Assembly (NCBI GenBank): GCA_920105625.2
Contig: OV050030.1
Coordinates: forward strand, 103,571,698 to 103,635,697
Length of the DNA stretch: 64,000 nucleotides
Direction of reading: 5' to 3'
Source: Clusia tigrina
Lineage: Eukaryota; Arthropoda; Insecta; Diptera; Clusiidae
The notes under the pieces: model-generated
Databases searched by the model: none
The model's input: the letters and a program-made list of their open reading frames with translations, nothing else
Told to the model about the DNA's origin: nothing
Program-made: the position numbers and the translations under genes
In this document: piece by piece, positions 61,901 through 64,000 of the stretch
Position numbering within the stretch: the first letter of the stretch is position 1
Layout of the letters: each line of letters begins with the position of its first letter

Positions 61901-64000
61901 AGATTTTATTACGCTCCGGTAAAAAGTTACAAGCATTTAAATGTTGCAAACTTTGATAGGTGTAGGACGCACCGTATAGAAGTTAGGGCCATTTGAAGTT
62001 TTATCAGTGTTTTACTTTGGTGTCAGGGGTAGCATAGCTATGAGCGATAGCTTAAATTGATAAGAGGCACGAGTACTTTTTTGTCACAAAATTTCAAGAT
62101 TTTATGACGCTCCAGAGAAAGTTACAAGCATTTGATTGTTGCAAATTTTGATAGGTATAGGACGCACAGAGATATAGAGATTAGGGCCATTTGATGTTTT
62201 ATCAGTGTTTGGTTTGGGACTCAAGGGTAGCATAGCTATGAGCGATAGCTTAAATTGACAAGAGGCACGAGTACTATATTGTCACAAAATTTCAAGGTTT
62301 TAAGACGCTCCAGTAAAAAGTTACAAGCATTTGAATGTTGCAAACTTTGAGAGTGTAGGACGCACCGTATAATAGTTAGGGCCATTTGAAGTTTTATCAG
62401 TGTTTGATTTGGGACTCAAGGGTAGCATAGCTATGAACGATAGCTTAAATTGACAAGAGGCACGAGTACTTCATTGTCACAAAATTTCTAAATTTTATTA
62501 CTCTCCAGTAAAAGGTACAAGCATTTGAATGTTGCAAACTTTCATAGGTATAGTACACACCGTATGGAAGTTAGGGCCATTTAAAATTTTATCAGTGTTT
62601 TATTTTGGAGTCAAGGGTAGCATAGCTATGAACGATAGCTTAAATTGACAAGAGGCACGAGTACTATATTGTCACAAAATTTCAAGGTTGTAAGACGCTC
62701 CAGTAAAAAGTTACAAGCATTTTAATGTTGCAAACTTTGATAGGTATAGCACGCACCGTGTAGAAGTTAGGGGCATTTGAAGATTTATCAGTGTTTTATT
62801 TTGGAGTCAAGGGTAGCATAGCTATGAGCGATAGTTTAAATTGATAAGAGACACGAGTACTATATTGTCACAAAATTTCAAGCTTTTAACAAGCACCAGT
62901 AAAAAGTTACCCGCATTTGAATGTTGCAAATTTTGAAAGGTGTAGGACGCACCGTATAGAAGTTAGGGGCATTTGAAGTTTTATCAGTGTTTGATTTGGG
63001 ACTCAAGGGTAGCATAGCTATGAGCGATAGCTTAAATTGATAAGAGGCACGATTACTTTATTGTCACAAAATTTCAAGATTTTATTACTCTCCAGTAAAA
63101 GGTACAAGCATTTGAATGTTGCAAACTTTGATAGGTATAGCACGCACCGTGTAGAAGTTAGGGGCATTTGAAGATTTATCAGTGTTTTATTTTGGAGTCA
63201 AGGGTAGCATAGCTATGAGCGATAGATTAATTTGATAAGAGACACGAGTACTATATTGTCACAAAATTTTAAGCTTTTAAAAAGCTCCAGTAAAAAGTTA
63301 CCAGCATTTGAATGTTGCAAACTTTGAAAGGTGTAGGACGCACCGTATAGATGTTAGGGCCATTTGAAGTTTTATCAGTGTTTGATTTGGGACTCAAGGG
63401 TAGCATAGCTATGAGCGATAGCTTAAATTGATAAGAGGCACGAGTACTTTATTGTCACAAAATTTCAAGATTTTATGACGCTCCAGAGAATGTTACAAGC
63501 ATTTGATTGTTGCAAATTTTGATAGGTATAGGACGCACAGTATAGAGATTAGGGCCATTTGAAGTTTTATCAGTGTTTGATTGGGGACTCAAGGGTAGCA
63601 TAGCTATGAGCGATAATTTTAATTGACAAGAGGCTCGAGTATTTTATTGTCACAAAATTTCAAGAATTTGCTACGCTCCAGTAAAAAGTTACAAGCATTT
63701 GAATGTTGCAAACTTTGAGAGTGTAGGACGTACCGTATAATAGTTAGGGCCATTTGAAGTTTTATCAGTGTTTGATTTAGGACTCAAGGGTAGCATAGCT
63801 ATGAGCGATAGCTTAAATTGATAAGAGGCACGAGTACTTTATTGTCTCAAAATATCAAGATTTTATGGAGCTCCAATAAAAAGTTACAAGCATTAGATTG
63901 TTGCAAACTTTGATAGGTATACGACGCACCGTATATAAAGTTAAGACGCACCGAATATAAGTTAGGGCCATTTGAAGTTTTATCAGTGTTTGATTTGGGA

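Larger units (their letters stand above)
41331..64000 (-). repeat. Satellite block E, reverse orientation, with several higher-order periods
   Basis: About 120 monomers, many shortened, on the minus strand up to the window edge. Most diverge from those of block D by shared variants such as GACGCTCCAGAGAAAGTTAC, GCGCTACAAAGTTA and AAGCTCCAGTAAAAAGTTACC. Contains a recurrent short monomer with a doubled CATAGCTATG palindrome, a 390-bp duplication at 42.9-43.6 kb, a 2.03-2.07-kb unit at 45-51 kb and a 1,203-bp duplication at 53.6-56.0 kb. No gene or RNA was found. Confidence 0.94.

Noticed and set aside
1..64000. CRISPR array, because of the regular repeats.
   Set aside because: The repeats are 196-bp head-to-tail monomers without unique spacers, and the LINE content is eukaryotic.

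Overview
The window looks like arthropod, probably insect, heterochromatin. It is a long array of one AT-rich satellite whose monomer is about 196 bp, interrupted by non-LTR (LINE) retrotransposons. I see no ordinary host gene, no tRNA or rRNA and no CRISPR array. The evidence for an arthropod is the retrotransposon content: an R1/LOA-group element with a DUF4780-like ORF1 and an RNase H domain, and a Jockey/CR1-group element with a PHD-finger ORF1 and a poly(A) tail. The species cannot be named from this sequence alone.

Layout. 1-1366: 3'-truncated LINE-A copy 1. 1367-3642: satellite block A, forward. 3643-8477: LINE-A copy 2, nearly complete but inactivated. 8478-14729: satellite block B, forward. 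14730-19226: LINE-A copy 3. 19227-20909: satellite block C, forward. At about 20910 the satellite changes strand, and everything from there to the right edge is in reverse orientation. 20910-37103: block D. 37104-41336: LINE-B on the minus strand, with an uninterrupted 981-residue ORF2. 41331-64000: block E.

The main signal is how the array was built. LINE-A copies 2 and 3 share several inactivating lesions and about 0.9 kb of downstream satellite at a constant offset of 10,749 bp, so they were probably multiplied by DNA duplication and not by two retrotranspositions. The strand switch at 20910 lies inside a large imperfect palindrome whose arms share rare monomer variants, and block D contains inverted relatives of monomers in block B. 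Blocks D and E carry several higher-order repeat levels: a 347-bp dimer made of a full and a 45-bp-deleted monomer, 390-bp duplications, a 1,203-bp duplication, and a unit of about 2.03-2.07 kb. A 7-bp microsatellite (CTCGTGC) is expanded only in forward-strand blocks. Every monomer carries a short dyad around a CATAGCTATG palindrome.

The LINE-A copies are dead. LINE-B is the youngest-looking component: its ORF2 is intact, ORF1 has one apparent frameshift, and both a poly(A) tail and a candidate target-site duplication remain visible. No comparison here was computed. Repeat periods were obtained by reading positions of distinctive variants.
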